A stretch of DNA of 64,000 bases from Styela clava (lineage: Eukaryota; Chordata; Ascidiacea; Stolidobranchia; Styelidae): contig NC_135257.1 of NCBI RefSeq assembly GCF_964204865.1, positions 11,864,151 through 11,928,150 on the forward strand. The letters run 5' to 3'. Below the pieces are notes generated by a model, which worked only from the letters and a program-made list of their open reading frames with translations, was not told the DNA's origin and made no database searches. A program made the position numbers and the translations under genes. Below, piece by piece: positions 1-14,400 of the stretch. How positions within the stretch are numbered: position 1 is the stretch's first letter; the number at the start of each line of letters is the position of its first letter.

Positions 1-226
1 AACAACGCGAATTCCAGAGGGTGTGATATTTAGTAACACTATTGGTTAGTAGTGATCTAGGTCAATCAGAATAATGGAACATTAATCTAATGTAATTGCT
101 TAGCAGAAGCATTCATCAATGTTTACATTTATTCTTAGGTGAATATAAATATTAATTTATGAAATTTGGGACTTAAGACAAAAAATTTTCTTTATGATTG
201 GATTTAATAATAATTAGGTAGTAAAA

Positions 227-3200
227 ATGGGGAATACACCGTCAAGAAAAAACAGAAAACTCGAGAAAGCGATCCAAGCAAGGAAATTGAAAAGAGTAAA
301 GAGGTGGCTGATGAAAGGTAAATGCTTTTTATGAATTTTATTTATACAACCCTAATTCTTCCTGGTTTTCACCCTGAACAAGATCCTTTACATGCACCAC
401 TGATATTTAACGATGTGTAAGGAGTTACTATTTTTCGGAAGCAACCAAAGCTTTCCAGTTCGGCATTGCCTGCCTATTTATAATAACCTGGGTGCGAAAG
501 GGATTTGTGCCCAAATATACATTTTATTTGCTATTCCACAGCAAAATTACGATATATTCGAAATTTCAACCTATAAATTCTGACATTACTCATAATTCAC
601 AGCAAAAATAAAAAATTTTACAAAAAAATCTGAACTTTCGAAATCCCAGGAAGTCTCCTAATAAATAGCATCAATAAAATCTGGTATTAAATACTTAACA
701 GGTGCAGATCCAAACTCATACAGCAAGAAATCAAACTACTCGTTATTAAGCATGGCTATTACATTACGAGAAGAAGCTCTGGTGAGTAGCAATTAGAATT
801 AAATACTACATAAATATTTGGGTCATAGGGCATTTTTTACAAGAAATAGCCTACTGCAATTTTTCAAAATAACTTAATAGGATAAGTAAAGTAGTGAATG
901 TTCCATTTGAAATAGGTGACAAACAGCAGCCTATGTCTCGCCAATGCTGCATTCTACAATATAGTGAAATGAAATTACTCAGATGCATTTTACCATTATA
1001 GACAACAAAGATACTGAAAAAAAACTATCTCCTTTAAAACTAAAATATTACATATATTATAAAGATTTTGATAAAAAAAATTAGACAAATTTATATTTGT
1101 ATACAAAGACTGAATTTAAAGAAGTAGCACAGGATTCTATCTAGTTTTTATGCTTTTTGACAATTGAATCTGCCTGTAATCTGCCTATCAAGATTACAAT
1201 ACTTTTAAATATAGGTCACTGCATTGATACAATATGGAGCAAATCCGGACCAAAAATCTTGGCTGACGACAGGCAAGGGAACTTTACAAAGAAAACAAGC
1301 AAATGATGATGAATATCCTATTCATATAGCAGCATCACATGGCAGTGAAAAGATAATGAAGGTAAAGGGAACTAAAAACAAAAATAAACAAGGTCGAAGT
1401 CTAAAAGTAACAGTTGTTAAGGGAAAGGTATAAAAAAACTGTATTATCTCAAACTCGAACCCTAACATACTGACTTTTGATCATTTTGTCTATTTATGAT
1501 TAAAACAATTAGTGTCGGTTACAAATAAGGTTATTGTCAAATGATGAAATGTATTGAAATATATTTAAGGCCCTATTCTTGCCACAACCCAGCTGCAGTT
1601 AACTATTTTTTCTATTGAAAATTAGACCACCATTCTCTAAATTTTGAGTGATAATGCTCCATCCTTTTGACATCTAGAAAATACTAACTTAATTTTACAT
1701 GCATATATCTCTAAAAATAGGGCTCCATATGTGGTTTCAATACAGTATTAATTCCTCTTTAACATGTTCAGAAGCCTAGAAATTATATTTTTATTTCAGG
1801 CACTTCTGAATTCAACAATAGATATTAATATTGGACAAGACCATAAGTTGGGAACAGCACTTCATCAGGCATCAAGATTTGGACATTCAAAGGTAAGACG
1901 ATTTCTTAGACAAAAGATGGTGGGATTAGAATCAAAGTATAGTTGAAAATGGATTGGGTATACCAAGGGCTGATTATATTGCGACCGACCACGATTTCTA
2001 CTGAACCAAAACCGATGTATAAGAGTGGTTCCCAAACCCCGGCCCGTCTAACGATTTAATATAGTCATCCAAACTCAAGTGAACTAGCTTGACACTTTGT
2101 TTTCAATTGTTATGTCATTATCACAGTTTGAGCATGTGGCACGTTAGCTTAATTATACATACCGGTACTGGTATTTGTCCCTTGCGGGTGCTCCCCTATC
2201 CTGGCCCGCGAATATCCTTATGTTTGTGATTTTTGCCACCGGTCAATCAACTTAGGGAACCACTGCCTTATAACTACTACTCACTACAGAAAATTTAGTT
2301 AACACTGTCATTTTCATAGATAGTAATAAAATGATGAGCACATGTTAAAATGCAATTTGGCTGATCCTGGTTTTTCTAATGATTTAAAACTTAAACTACA
2401 ATCCAATTACATTTCTTATCAAGACTTTTTTTCTGAACTGATTAAAATTAACAAAATAATTAATTTTGGTATGAACTATTCTCCTACCTCCTCGCATACC
2501 CCTGACTGTTTGCATATTTACGTGTAGATTTCAGTCCCAAAGATATTTACCACTTTATGTTTAACTGAATGTAATCTTGATTAATATATCTCTACAGCTT
2601 GCTGAACTTCTCCTCATGAATGGTGCTGATATAATTGGTATAGACAGCAGATTAAACATGCCACTACATGTTGCAGCTACTTATGGACAAACTAAAGTTG
2701 CTGAAGTTTTACTACGGTACGGTAGTCCTGTGAATATATCAAATATGAAAAACTGTACTCCTTTGCATTATGCTTCATCAGAAGGTGCAGTCTCTATGGT
2801 AAGATTACTTCTAAAACATGGAGGAAATCCAAAAGCAAAAGACGGTGCGGGAAGCACACCAACAGACTTGGCAAAATCGGAACATGTGTTGGAAGTTTTT
2901 CTAGAACACGCAGTAAATAATCCAGATGAAGATGAAGTATTTAGCGGTGAAGATACAGACGCTAATAGCAAAACACTAAATCAAACAGGGCCTCCTAAAC
3001 CAGCAAGAACTTTTGCTTTATCTTCTTCTGCACTGAAAGGTAGCTTTGTGAAAAGAGAAAGATCGCATTCACAGGAAATGACATTGGAACCAAAGAGTTC
3101 TCAATTGGAAAAATCGAACACTTACAGTAATTTTGGTCACTGGAAAAGAAATCGAAAACTTAAAGAAACAAGCGAACAATCAAAAGTAATTGAACAAGCT

Positions 3201-4274
3201 GAAAATGAACGCAATGACACCGCACACTCAAAATTCCGCAGAACAAAGTCAACTCCAACGCGAAAGAAGCGAGCAAAACATCAACACCAGATTACTCTAA
3301 ATGACAACACGCACAGACAAGTTGAAAGATCGATGACTCAGTATGCTATTGGTAGAAAAATACCTCGTCAGCAAGAAAACATTGCGCAGGAAAAATCTGT
3401 AATGAAACCTACAATAGAAAAGAGTAATCAAGACAAAAAATCAGTGACAAATTTCAGACGAACAAAATCAACTCCTATCAGAAAGAAGCAAGGAGAGAAT
3501 ACTCAAAACGACAACACGCATAGAAAAGTTGACAGATCATTAACACAATATTCTAAAAGTGAAAAAATACCGAAGAAAGAAGAAATCGAACAGGAAAAAG
3601 TTGTAAAAAGCCCTATAATGGAAAAGAGTAGTCAAGATGACAAACCAGTGACTAATTTTAGACGTACAAAGTCAACTCCCATTAAAAAGAAGCATCGCCA
3701 TCAAAGAACAAAACCTCAAATCAAGCCCATTAAAGGGACCGTTATACGAGCAAATTCAGTGCAAATGAAAACACACGAGCCGCTTGAAGTCAAACGCATG
3801 TATTCTGTAAGATATGCCAACAATCATTCAAAAAATATGAAAAAACTGCTAAGTGTATCAGAAGAAGACTTGCCAAAAGTTCACAGGAGATCAAAAAGCG
3901 TTCCATCACTATCAAATGAAAATAACAAACAAAACTGTTCTTTCAAAAACGAAAAAACCAAGGACCAAACAAAGACAGAGAAAAACAAACCTATTCAATC
4001 AGAAACAAACATTGAATCTTCTAGCGCATCAGACACAAGTCAAAATGAAGTAAAAATCCAAATACATAAACAGAATTATTCCCACTCATTGCAGGATTTG
4101 ACGGTCATCACAGAGGAGTCGCAGAACGGTGATACCGTAAGAGATGCCAATTATAATTTCAAACCAAAACGAAAGGCAAACCGAACGATGTCCGACAGAT
4201 TTTCAAATCGATTGAACAATATAAAAAATAGTTTTGTAAAGCGAAATCAGCATAAAAAATTTATAAAACAATAA
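227..4274 (+). CDS. Ankyrin-repeat protein with MGN start and repetitive basic tail
   Basis: Five exons join in phase: 227-317, 702-781, 1215-1361, 1800-1892 and 2598-4274, giving about 695 residues. Ankyrin repeats follow one another from about residue 45 to 235; the clearest carry MPLHVAATYGQTKVAEVLL and TPLHYASSEGAVSMVRLLL. The protein begins MGNTPS, so N-myristoylation at Gly2 is possible. The C-terminal 450 residues are lysine, serine and threonine rich and probably disordered. They hold three tandem units starting at residues 350, 423 and 491, each opening with FRRTKSTP, plus a later RRSKSVPS. These look like basophilic kinase or 14-3-3 sites, which is inference. The start is the first ATG in frame and exon 1 has a good donor. 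I do not recognise a named ortholog; a membrane-anchored scaffold is the simplest guess. Confidence 0.8.
407..500 (-). repeat. Fragment of a dispersed repeat (SINE tail)
   Basis: Read on the minus strand, this intron stretch contains ATGCCGAACTGGAAA followed by a TGGTT-rich run. The same order is seen at 14482-14540, downstream of a tRNA-like head. It is probably a 5'-truncated copy of that SINE, inside intron 1 of the ankyrin gene. Confidence 0.45.
2023..2265. mobile_element. Short hAT-like nonautonomous element
   Basis: The ends are inverted: the left starts GAGTGGTTCCCAAAC and the right, read backwards, starts CAGTGGTTCCCTAAG. The 243-bp element lies in intron 4 of the ankyrin gene and has no coding capacity. 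The flanking 8-mers (ATGTATAA and CCTTATAA) agree at only 5 of 8 positions, so the target duplication is worn or misplaced. Confidence 0.55.
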
Positions 4275-5488
4275 GCAATTGATTTTTTATATATTTCCCC
4301 ATTTTTATACATATGTTCATAATTTTTATTTTTTATGGCTTCTAAAAGACAAGTTGCAATTTCATTTTAAAAATGTTGTAGATGTACAGGAGTCTTCAAT
4401 CAACTTTCAGTCAACAAACTAAGTTTCGATTATTTTTAGAGAATCTCTCGATTTTCAATTCGACCTCGTAAAATCTAATTTTAGCTATTAAAAACTCTTA
4501 CAATAAAATTATACATTAAAAAATTAGAAAAAAATAAATAAATTGGCTTAAATTCTGAATTTGCAAGTAATTCCATATTTTTATGGTTGAGTGTTGAAAT
4601 GACAAGACTATAAAATTTCAAAATTAGTTTGATCTGTTCATAATGAAATAGCCAGTGTGTTCCCATTTCATCTAAATTGCTTTGCCTGTTTACAACAACA
4701 TTTGTCTATGAACTATCCCTCAAAATCATATCTAGCCTAGCGCTACTTTCCAACTTTAAATATTGTTTATTACTTCGTATATTTTTTGCAATTTTTTCAA
4801 GTGTCCTTTTTTCTTCATTTAAGACAGCAATACTTGATAATACACTCACATTCCATAAATGTCTTTTGTGTAAGCGAGGTGGAAAGACAGGTAGGTCAAA
4901 ACACAGATGTTGAGAAGGATATCATCACAAGTTTATGACCTTTAAGGGCACAGGACTTTATATAGGTAATTTACGCAATAAAGCAGATTTGAGTTAGCAG
5001 AACCTTTTGAGTTATTCAAGTAAAAAAAATCTGGAAATTGATAATCATAATATATAAAATTTTTGTAAGTCTCTACTATAGCACCACCTGACTTCATTAC
5101 CACGTTTGCAACGAATATTTTTGAAGGAACAGAAAAGATTTTTCTAGTCAAAGAATTAAATTTTTTCATTAGTAGGCTATTTGTAAGTTGACAACCAAGG
5201 CTTTTGTAGCGGATATTCCTTTCACTCCAAACATAGGCTAGAAAGCATCTCCGCAGTAGGAGCATAATAAAGAACAATTGCGCAACAGGGGAAATAGCAA
5301 GCTGCTATGTGATAAGTAGTCACATTCGGTAGTGTGCTCTTGCCTGCAAAAGTTATCTCCTATACAGGTCAAATTACACCCGTGGGATAAGCTTACCTAC
5401 CCCTAGTTGATAACCTACACTATGCCAATCAGTCACACAATCATTCACAATTTACAGTAACAGTTGATGGAAGTAACCATTTACATAC
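4275..5488. other. Convergent intergenic region
   Basis: This lies between the ankyrin gene stop and the last recognisable MYBBP1A exon. It is AT-rich with several AATAAA-like motifs, for example near 4500 and 4530, and probably holds both 3' UTRs. I found no exon here that continues MYBBP1A in the correct phase. Confidence 0.5.
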
Positions 5489-8400
5489 CTTAAAAGAACT
5501 GAAGCTTTCTCAGCTAGCGTCATGTCAGTCGCATTTCTTGATGCATGTTGGATCGCAACCAATAGAGGTCGAACAGCTTCTAAGATAAGACAGTCAGAAT
5601 CGACAACATCATGTTCCTGTGAATGTCTCCTATTTGCCATGATTTCAATCAGATCGAGACAACGTAGTTGAAAGACCAGTAACTGCTTGTGAGAATCTTG
5701 CTCAACTTTTCGTTTGGATAGCTTTGAGAAAAGAAATGAAAAAATACAATCAATGCATATCCTTATCCTGAATTATCCAAATTTTGCCTTTTACAAGACA
5801 AAATAATAAAAAACAAACTTATTATTTTAAAATGGATTTCTGCAGAACCAAATATTTATCTCTCCATGTTTTGTATTGGTGGATCCGTATGCACATAATG
5901 CAAGGTTGCTGGAGCAAGAGTGAAAATCTCTATTTAGAGTGATTCAAGAGCCTTACTTAAGCCTTCAAGAGAACTACTTATCCCTCTGAAACGTATTCAT
6001 TTTAACGTGCATTCACTGTCACATAGACAGTCGTAAACGAGATAAAGTCATAAGTTCACGCAATCGCAAATCTTAATTGTTTCTAAACCTTGAGAATGGG
6101 ATTGGAAAAGTTGTTGTTGAATGATCCTTGCTTTTAGCATCTGTGAGGTAGATCTTTGTCACAGAGCTACATCATAGGTAATAATTGATTGTATGAGTTA
6201 TCACCAGTCGAGAACTTGGCAAAGATTTACCAACATGAGCCCAAAAAGTTTGCGAAACCCTGATTTAGACTCATTATTTGCATCTAAACTGCATGTCAAC
6301 AAAAACAAACATTGTTGTATCTGCCTGTATGTCCCTATCTGTACAGTATAAGAGACCAGTTTACCATAACAAAATATGTCATCCAACCTTTTTCTGTCTG
6401 AATACTTCAGCCAATACATTATCAATTCTCATCATTGCTTCATCATCCATTTCAGGGCCAGAATCAGATTCTTCTTCATCATTGTTTTCTGCTTCCTGTT
6501 CTTCCTATATTGAATTAGACGATTTATGTACAATTTGTCAGTTGAAATAAATACCGGCCAATCTTTCTGACATTCTACAAGAGAGTGGCACGACAGAAAT
6601 CTGCGAGGTTGGCAATCAATAAGCTTGAGGCAAAACACGTTCTCGCTCTGTTGAAGACAGTCTGAAAAACACTTTCCAGAGAAGTTTTGACACTCGACTG
6701 GCATCAAATCATATGAGGCCCAGATAACAGTACCCAACTATTAAATGGTGTCCGAACAGCTGTACCCGGAAAGCAGCGCCCAAAACGGGGCACCTAATAC
6801 TACCATTCCACTTTATCAATAACTTAGCATTTCTACATGTTTCACTATGTAACATGGTACCTATATATTATGTACCGGTAATAGTAAATCCATCAGCGCA
6901 AGTGACTAATTGAGATGCTAAGGGTATAAAATTCAAATAAATTCCAAAAAAGGAAAATATGTGAGAAAAGCCCATATTACAAAGATAACTGAAAAATTTG
7001 GATCTCTCTTATAAAAAGCAAAGAGAAAGCTACCATCTAACCGATAAACAACACTTTACTTTTTTCATTGATTGGCTATTCATAAAGACGGATAATAAGA
7101 AATGTAGTCTATCCACTTTACCTCCGATGACACTGCAGCATCACCGAGTGCTTGTTTGACTTCTTTTCTGAATTTACCGTCATCATCTACTTCATCTTCT
7201 TTTATTTCATCTGAAACATCTTCATCGTTGAATGCAGAATCTCCAGAATCACTTGATTCCTCATCTTCATCTTGAAATGAATGATAACAGTAGAAAATAA
7301 AAAATAAAAAATGAGTTACACAAATTAACAGTTTTTTTAATAATGAAAGGCAAAATACAAATTGGAAGATGTCTTAGTAACATATATACCAGGGGTGGGT
7401 AATTACTTCCAGAGTGGGCCAGTGTACAACGCACACCTATTGTACCAATTGGCACAATGATCAATGGGGCTGATGTAGACTACTGTAGGCGTGCAAAGGC
7501 TTGTTTAAATCAGGCTCGAAGCATCTTGTGATGATTCCTTATACCTACTGCTGTTTGCTTGAAGGGTTCGGGAAGATATTTGGTTTTTGCTTCTGTCAAT
7601 TTGAATTATTTCGGAATAATAATTCAAATGCGTGAGTTTGAGGTATATGTGGCTCTTTTGGCACATTATCTTCGAGTGTCAATAATACCTAGGAATTACA
7701 GTATTTATTCGAGCCAACGATTTTTTTTATTTTATCTATATTTTCAACAGAATACCATGTCCTTAAATTTCAGCAGGCAAAAGTGGGCTGAATGAAACAC
7801 TTCAGTGGGCTGGAACTGGCCCATCGGTCATAATTTGCCCGTCCCTGATATTGACAAACTAGGGTTCGGTGCATGTGGTTGGCCCCAGCCCTTAGTTCAC
7901 CACCGGTTGAATGCCTTCCCTTTGCAACAGGCTTTGGGGCGCTGAATAAATCTGTCTCAATAGACAAAATTACAATACCATATACATGTACCATATTTGA
8001 ATTTATTTTATTTATAAATCTAATGTATTTGTAAATTTGCTTTGTGCTGCCAATACATGCCCACTTTGCAGTACATCTTGCATAATCGTTAAAGGTAGAA
8101 ATGGCATAAAGAACTGGCATTCAGTGTGAGCTGAGTTGTCATCAGTAATATGACAATAGATATCATCATTATACCAGTATTATTGTGAAGTAGGAATCAA
8201 ACAAAGTGACTAGGCCTATTCAAAAAGTCCACACATTGATGGCCTTCCATGATCTGAACCAGGGCTCTTCAAACTGGGGTGTGACGCGATAGGGGTCGCA
8301 TTTATATATGCAAGCACAGTTTATTCACAAGAGCTAGTCCAACACCTAGGCTAATAATGATATAATAATCAGAAGCACAATGTAACAATTGGGGGCATTA

Positions 8401-11400
8401 TTTATATCCATAAAAAGCATAGTAGTAATTTCAGCAGACAAAAGTGGGCCAGATGAAACACTTTGGTGGGCCGGATCCGGCTCGCTGGCCGTAATTTGCC
8501 CACCCCTGAACTAGGGCATTCTACTGGAGGAAGATATCGGTTCATCTAGAAGTCTTATAGCAAAGCAGCTCCTTTATTAGACAATAACTTGAATAAGTAA
8601 AACAAGTTGTCTCTAAATATGGCAATATGTGACATTCCCAAATCAATTGAAAGTAGATGAGAAAAGTCTGGATTTCAGCCATAAATTCAGCAATTTATAA
8701 TACCTTCCATTTCATCATTGTCATCATCTTCGTTACTCCCATCGTCGTCCTCAGCATTATCTTCATCAAGTAAAATGTTCTTTTTTCGGTCTGGGTCTAA
8801 CACCTGAACAATCACCTCAAATTTATAAATTGTCTGATCCAGGAGGTCCCCAACCCACAATGCATGATTCTAAATCAGGGGTCTGCAAGCAGAGAAGTGC
8901 CAATTTTGAATGGTGTGCCCGCGAAGCAAGTTTTTAGTTTAGTTAATCTGGTATGTGCGAGCAATTCTAATCCTTTTGCATCGCAATGCCTATAGCCTGA
9001 GTGCCACTGTCATATTAGCAAAACAGGCTAGTAAAATTCTGTTGCAAAAACGTGTTTCTCGCTGAATTCGTTTAAAGTCAGTGTAACAATAAATTTGAAT
9101 AGCAGTTTTCTTCAGAAATTTATGCGTTTAACTCATCATTTCTGCATAGACCTCTAATAATGTTGTAAGATCAATATCGAATATAAACAATTTTTTTGTG
9201 CCAGCAACTACTAGAAAGGCTATCTTAAATAAATGTGCTGCCCGTGGCTTCACCCAGTAACTTGTATCTGTCTCTCCAGTAATAAAGGTTGCACCCCACT
9301 GCTCTGAAGCATACAGATGATGGTATATCACATTTTCTGAACAATTTCTGCAGTAAATATAACATATTGGAATTCCTAAAAAAATGATATTTCGATGTCC
9401 ATATCAAAATAGATTTGTCCATATCAAACCAGAAATAACCATCCTGATGCATTAAATTTAAGTTAATACAAAATTGTATAAGTCACAAAATGTGAAATCT
9501 CACAAATGAAACAGCAATACCATAACACTTACATCAAGTATCGAATGAAGACCTTTTCTTGTGAGTTGTATGCTTAATAATTTGAACACTTGATCAGCAA
9601 CAGATCTTATGCTGTGTGAATTTTGTGATAACATACTTAGTATAGTCTCAATGATAACCTGGTGAATATAAAGTAGAACAGAAAAGTTAACATCAATCAT
9701 TTATTATCTTTGAAATATTTAAAAAACAATAAGCTCAGATCAAAACAGAAATTTTACCACAGGTCAAAAAGGGCTTCTAACAGGTCATAAAAAAAAATTA
9801 GACAATATTTACTTTTTTCTACAAAAAACAATGCATTTTCAATATTTCCATTTCGGTTAAAATTATAAAATCTGATCAGAAATTTACCTCCACCCACGTA
9901 ACTTCAGACGAATTGTCATCATATGCTGAAACAAAAAAATGATCCACATTTATGTGATAGGTTTAGGAAAAAAGACAATGAGTAAAAATAAGTTAGAAAG
10001 TTTGTTCAATCAGAAATAATCAACAAATTAACTAAAAGACCTCAGTGAATGTGTGAAGAAATACTAACATTGTCATTTAACATCGTGACGAAGGTAATCA
10101 ATAAATGAAATAAATAAAAATATATTACCAATTTACCATAAAGTTAAACAACTATCATTATAACGAGTTGAATAGCATAGACCAAGGGTGTGCGGAATGT
10201 GGCCAGCAAGCCAAATGCGAGTTATGCGACCCACAAGGAAAAATTGTGCGGCCCGCGGGAAGTGCCAATTTGGAATCGTGTACGACCCGCGAAACGAGTT
10301 TTTAATTTAGTTTAATCTGGTATGTGCGACTAACTCCTACCCCTTTGCATTACGAAGCCTATACCTGAGTCCAATTATTATCTATGCCTATGACGTTTTA
10401 TTGCCCCAAATTCACGCACCTGTAACAAGTAGGAAGCCTGTGTTAAATAAAGGTGCGGCCCGCGGTTCTACCCAGTTATTTGCATCTGGCCCTTCTTTAT
10501 TGAAGGTTGCACACCCCTGGCAAAGACTTAAAATACTGAAGTCCTAGATGCATGCTATGGTTTTTTATGATAAATTTCAATTCTGTGATCAAAATCAATA
10601 TTCACCTTCAACATTTCCATCTCCAAAACGTTCATCAACAACTTGAAACAAATCAGTCAAAACTTCACGAGCACTAGCACTTTCCTCAACAGTTGTATTG
10701 AGAAGTTTGATTCCAATATGAGCAAGTAACAATCGAAGAGCTGTACCCTCTGTTTTTCTGGGTTCATCTTTTTCTAGATAGTGAATATTTTCAGGAAAGG
10801 TAACAAAATACAAAACGAGAATATCGGTCGGAGACCGAAGACTTATCGATAAAACTGCGGTTTTGATTCATGACTCTATAGTGACACCGGGTGTCCCATC
10901 GTTAATTATACACCATAATTCATCCAAAATTCATAGGCTTATGGTCCGAGATATGATGAATGCACATGCAAAATTTGGAGCAGATTCAACCTCGCCTTCG
11001 TGAGATATCGCGTCTATCCAACAGACAAACAAACAGACTGACAGACAGACAAATACCTATCAACATACTTACCGATCTTAAGATCGATAAGTAACAATTA
11101 TATATAATCAAGGATAAAAGGATACAAGGAGATTATGGACCCACAAATTATATTTTTTTTTACAAGAAAAAAAATGTTATATATGCTAGCTATGATGGTT
11201 GTAAAAATGCTAAACACGATGAAATATACTTCATGATAAAGCAATTGTAAAAGTTAATGCTATCAATATTGTGAAACACACAAAAACCTAGTTTTGAAAT
11301 CAAAAAAGTTCTTCCAAGATCTATTTAAAAAAAAGGTAACTCAACTATCTCAAACTCACTTAACTCTTGACATTCAACTCTTGAATCTCAACAGAGCAAC

Positions 11401-14400
11401 AGAACTATAATGGTGTTTTATATACAGATAACAAATAATGGGCTTTTTTCATCTGGCAAATGGACAAATGATATCATTGAAAGATGTTTTGAGTCGTCTG
11501 CTCCAAAAAAATCACTTTAAAAAAAAATGGAAATATTCACTCACCAGTATCTGCTAATTTGGTCAATATCAAATCCATACCAAACAAAAATATTTCGTAT
11601 GATGGCCAAATAACCCATTTCTAATTTCTAAATATGTCACTGTAATTATTCGAAGATGAATAAAGTGTCAGAAATAGCATGACTGAGACATGATATTAAT
11701 ATACCTTCAATTTTTAATATTTGTTCTATTTTTTCAATCATGTTTTTCCACATTAGTTGGCATGTATCGTCCATCGATGTGATCAATCTTGCTTTGTGTT
11801 TCAACAGCAATTCATTAGTGAATTTGATCAGTTTGTAAATAAAGAATTCTCCATTACTATCTGTCCCATTGAATCTGTGCTTTGAAGAAGCCTACACAAG
11901 AATATATGAGAGTTTGACAAAAGAGAGAAGAAAAGCAGGTTAAAAAATAGTCAGCATGGCATGTTTACAAAAATGGCAAACACTAGCACACTTTTATTGT
12001 GGCATATTTATGCTTATGTATATTTATTTGATTTACTTTTCATAGGTTTAAATCATGTGGAGAAAAAAATTTGCGAAAGGGTTGATGGACTCCTCACCAT
12101 TGTAGGGTGGTTGATGAGTGCCCATAATTTAGTGTTTCATCAGATGTCCTGCTCTAAATAACTGTTAAAGGTAGAAATGGCATTAAGGACTGGCATTCAG
12201 TGTGAGCTGAGTTGTCATCAGTAATATGACAATAGATATCATCATCATGCCAGTATTTATGTGAAGTAGGAATCAAACAAAGTGACTATTTAAAAAGGTC
12301 ACACATGGATGGCATTTGATAATCTAAACCAGAGCTCTTCAAACTGGGGTGGGATGCAAAAAAGTTCAATGGGGGTCGCGTTTATGTATGCAAGCACATC
12401 GGTGTTATTAAGATATTATCAATTTGATTTTTGATATTTTCTGAATTATCAAATATCTTCCGTTTGAGTTCCTGATAGTCACGAAATAAATTGGCCTTGC
12501 CAAGTGGGTGATGAAAACAGTTTGGAGAACACTGATCTAAACCTTGCTGAGCAAACCTGTATAGCTCTGCATTAAATACCGGCAACTAGCAGCCGTGTCA
12601 AAGTTTTATCGAGAAGGCAAATCAGAAAACAAGCAAAAAGATGCATAACCGAAGTACTGCAAGACAAGTGACCCAAACAATAGTGCAAATGGAGCCAGTA
12701 CACTACCACACTCTACACATCCAACCACACAAGCAATTACATACATGTCCTTCAACAATAAAATACTTACCCCAATCTGTAGGGAAGGCATACTGTTTAT
12801 TGCATTCAGTGCAGGATCAAGACAATGTTTGAGATGCTCTCGAGTCTTTCCAGTTATTGGAACAAAAGATTCATCCATACCAGATAGATCAGGAAGTTTT
12901 CCCGCTTTTATACTGCAAACTGTCAAGTAAAAAAGATAACTTTACAAAAAGGCAAAAACTAACATATGGTACAGTACTTTGAATATGAGGTAATTGTACT
13001 TGTGTATATTTGATTTTCATGCATGGATTCATAGGTTTGAATATTATATGTGAGAAGGTTGATGGACTCCTCATCGCTGTAGAGTGGTTCACAAAACAAA
13101 AGGTTAAGGCTAGAAATGGTATAAGAGACTGGCATTCAGTGTGAGCTGAGTTGTCATCAATAATATGACAATAGATATCATCATCATGCCAGTATTTATG
13201 TGAAGTAGGAGTCAAAACAAATTGACTATTTGAAAAGTCCACACATCGTCATGGGTGGCATTCCATGATATAAACCAGGGCTCTTCAAACTGGGGTGGAA
13301 TGCGAAAGGGCTCGATGAGGGTCGCATTTATATCTGCAAGCACATCAGTCTCATTAAGGTATTATCAATTTTATTTTTATTCATATTTTCTGTATTATTG
13401 AATTTAGAATTTTTTTATTTGAGTTCCTTATACTAGAGATAAAAAATTGGCCTTGCCAAATGGGTCGTGATGAAAAGAGTTTGAAGAACACTGATCTAAA
13501 CCTTGCTGAGCAAGACACCAAATAGAACTTTATTTTAAATGGCGACAATTGGAGCAAAAAAGATAATTCAGTACAATCTTTTTAAACAAAGTTACAACCT
13601 TTTACGCCACAGATGGGCGCTTTGAAAGTATTTGAACCAAGATGACAGACAACCTGAACAACCCTAGCCTGGTACATATACTATGTTCAGGTTGTGCGCC
13701 ATCCTGGTACAATACTTCCCACAGATGGTTGTAGAAAATGTTTGAAATTGATTTTGCTGATTTTGATTTTTGCTAGGTGACTTTTTCATGTTTTCAATTT
13801 GTTTCTAAAACTATTAAGCAAGGCAAAATGGGAAATATGAAAATTATTGATTTTAAACTAGAACGTGGCTAAATTTTGTTTGGAGGGAACAGTGAATTTA
13901 TACAATAATACCGGTAATATTAAATATTTTTAACATGATTTTTGCTTAGTGACTTTTTCATGTTTTAATTTATTTCTAAACTTATTAAGAAACACTAACT
14001 TGGAAATAGCAAAATTCATGATTTCAAACTAGAATGAAGCTAAATTTTGTGTGAAAGAAACAGTGAATTTACACATTAATATTATTAAATATGATTGATA
14101 CATGACTTAAACAAAAAACACTGTTCACAGTTGTGTATCGCAACAAACTTTAGTTTTTGAATTAAGTAACAAACGATGAATATCAAAATGGGACTATATC
14201 CCCAAAAAGCCAGGACTTACCGTCAAAATGATAATGAAGAAACAAAAACTTGAAAGCTGAGAAAACCCATCCATCCTTTCTTGGTAAACGAGAGTTACGT
14301 ATAAGATGTGATAACTGAGTCATACCCCATCTAAATTAATAATATTAATGAATTTATTATCTATGAAAATTTAATGAAGCACAGGAAAACTAGTAGATGT

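Noticed and set aside
4942..5277. 111-codon minus-strand frame as the last MYBBP1A exon
   Set aside because: The best acceptor (TTTCTAG before CCTATG) gives the wrong phase after exon 5489-5721 and hits a stop at once; no similarity to the MYBBP1A C-terminus.
10813..11096. CRISPR-like or tandem array because of CAGACAGA repeats
   Set aside because: The units are simple-sequence and end inside a transposon-like repeat; no spacers.
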